Shown: positions 4,977 to 5,049 of the stretch, piece after piece
Layout: the number at the start of each line of letters is the position of its first letter
Numbering within the stretch: the first letter of the stretch is position 1
Assembly: GCA_009785395.1 (NCBI GenBank)
Contig: WQWK01000171.1
Coordinates: 1 to 5,049, forward strand
From: Conexibacteraceae bacterium
GTDB taxonomy: Bacteria > Actinomycetota > Thermoleophilia > Solirubrobacterales > Solirubrobacteraceae
Reading direction: 5' to 3'
Length of the DNA stretch: 5,049 nucleotides
Program-made: the position numbers and the translations under genes
The notes under the pieces: generated by a model
The model's database searches: none
What the model was told of the DNA's origin: nothing
Seen by the model: only the letters and a program-made list of their open reading frames with translations

Positions 4977-5049
4977 CGCGCGGCGGTCGCGTGAACCGCC
5001 GGCAGCGTATGGGCGCTGGCGTTGCTGTTCATGCCGTAGTTGCCGCCGA
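4973..5049 (-). CDS. Possible C-terminal end of a convergent gene (partial, unknown function)
   Basis: From the right edge the minus strand has an open frame of 24 full codons ending in TAG (4975-4973). It encodes GGNYGMNSNASAHTLPAV followed by HATAAR. Nearly all third codon positions are G or C, unlike one of the two plus-strand frames that are also open here, so this is the best coding candidate. Its stop shares the palindromic CTAG at 4973-4976 with the second TAG of the plus-strand duplication. The fragment is too short to assign to a family, and it could be non-coding. Confidence 0.4.
   Translation of the reverse strand, partial: GGNYGMNSNASAHTLPAVHATAAR

Noticed and set aside
1..5049. 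CRISPR array, tRNA or rRNA genes, insertion sequences, phage genes
   Set aside because: No regularly spaced repeats, cloverleaf, transposase or integrase reading frame, or rRNA-like stretch was seen on either strand.

Overview
The window holds a carbohydrate ABC-importer locus of the CUT1 (MalEFGK-like) class. Very GC-rich codons, GTG starts, strong GAGGAGG-type ribosome sites and the style of the transporter proteins point to a high-GC Gram-positive bacterium (Actinomycetota). I cannot place it more closely, and a deep lineage such as Thermoleophilia is as possible as a Streptomyces-like one.

Layout. Four genes run leftward on the minus strand from a promoter near 3650-3680: a secreted solute-binding protein (3524-2268), a MalF-type permease (about 2271-1300), a MalG-type permease (1303-470), and the first 156 codons of a cytosolic protein that looks like a TIM-barrel glycoside hydrolase (468 to the left edge). 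The genes are packed tightly: two 4-base stop/start overlaps (CTGA and ATGA), then a 1-base gap. A MsiK/UgpC/MalK-type ATPase (3747-4937) is divergently transcribed on the plus strand. A short minus-strand frame at the right edge (4973-5049) may be the 3' end of a convergent gene.

Control region. The 222-base gap 3525-3746 holds a TTGACA-17-GACATT promoter for the importer operon. Just downstream of it lie two adjacent operator-like palindromes of the TGGTCTAGACCA type, together forming a 33-base near-symmetric element (3608-3640). This closely resembles the dre element bound by DasR and related GntR/HutC regulators, which sense amino-sugar phosphates in Streptomyces. The leader also carries a perfect 8-bp hairpin (3581-3599) ahead of a strong ribosome-binding site.

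How it works together (inference). The binding protein captures an oligosaccharide outside the cell, the two permeases form the channel, the divergent ATPase powers it, and the cytosolic TIM-barrel protein would act on the imported sugar. A GntR-type repressor would switch the set on with substrate. The operators make an amino sugar or chito-oligosaccharide the first substrate to test, but nothing in the proteins proves it.

Points worth a second look: the paired operators, the lack of any ATG/GTG/TTG start for the MalF gene, a perfect 16-bp hairpin at the binding-protein/permease junction, a binding protein with no cysteine and hence no lipid anchor, the unassigned TIM-barrel protein, and an in-frame 39-base duplication across the ATPase stop codon.
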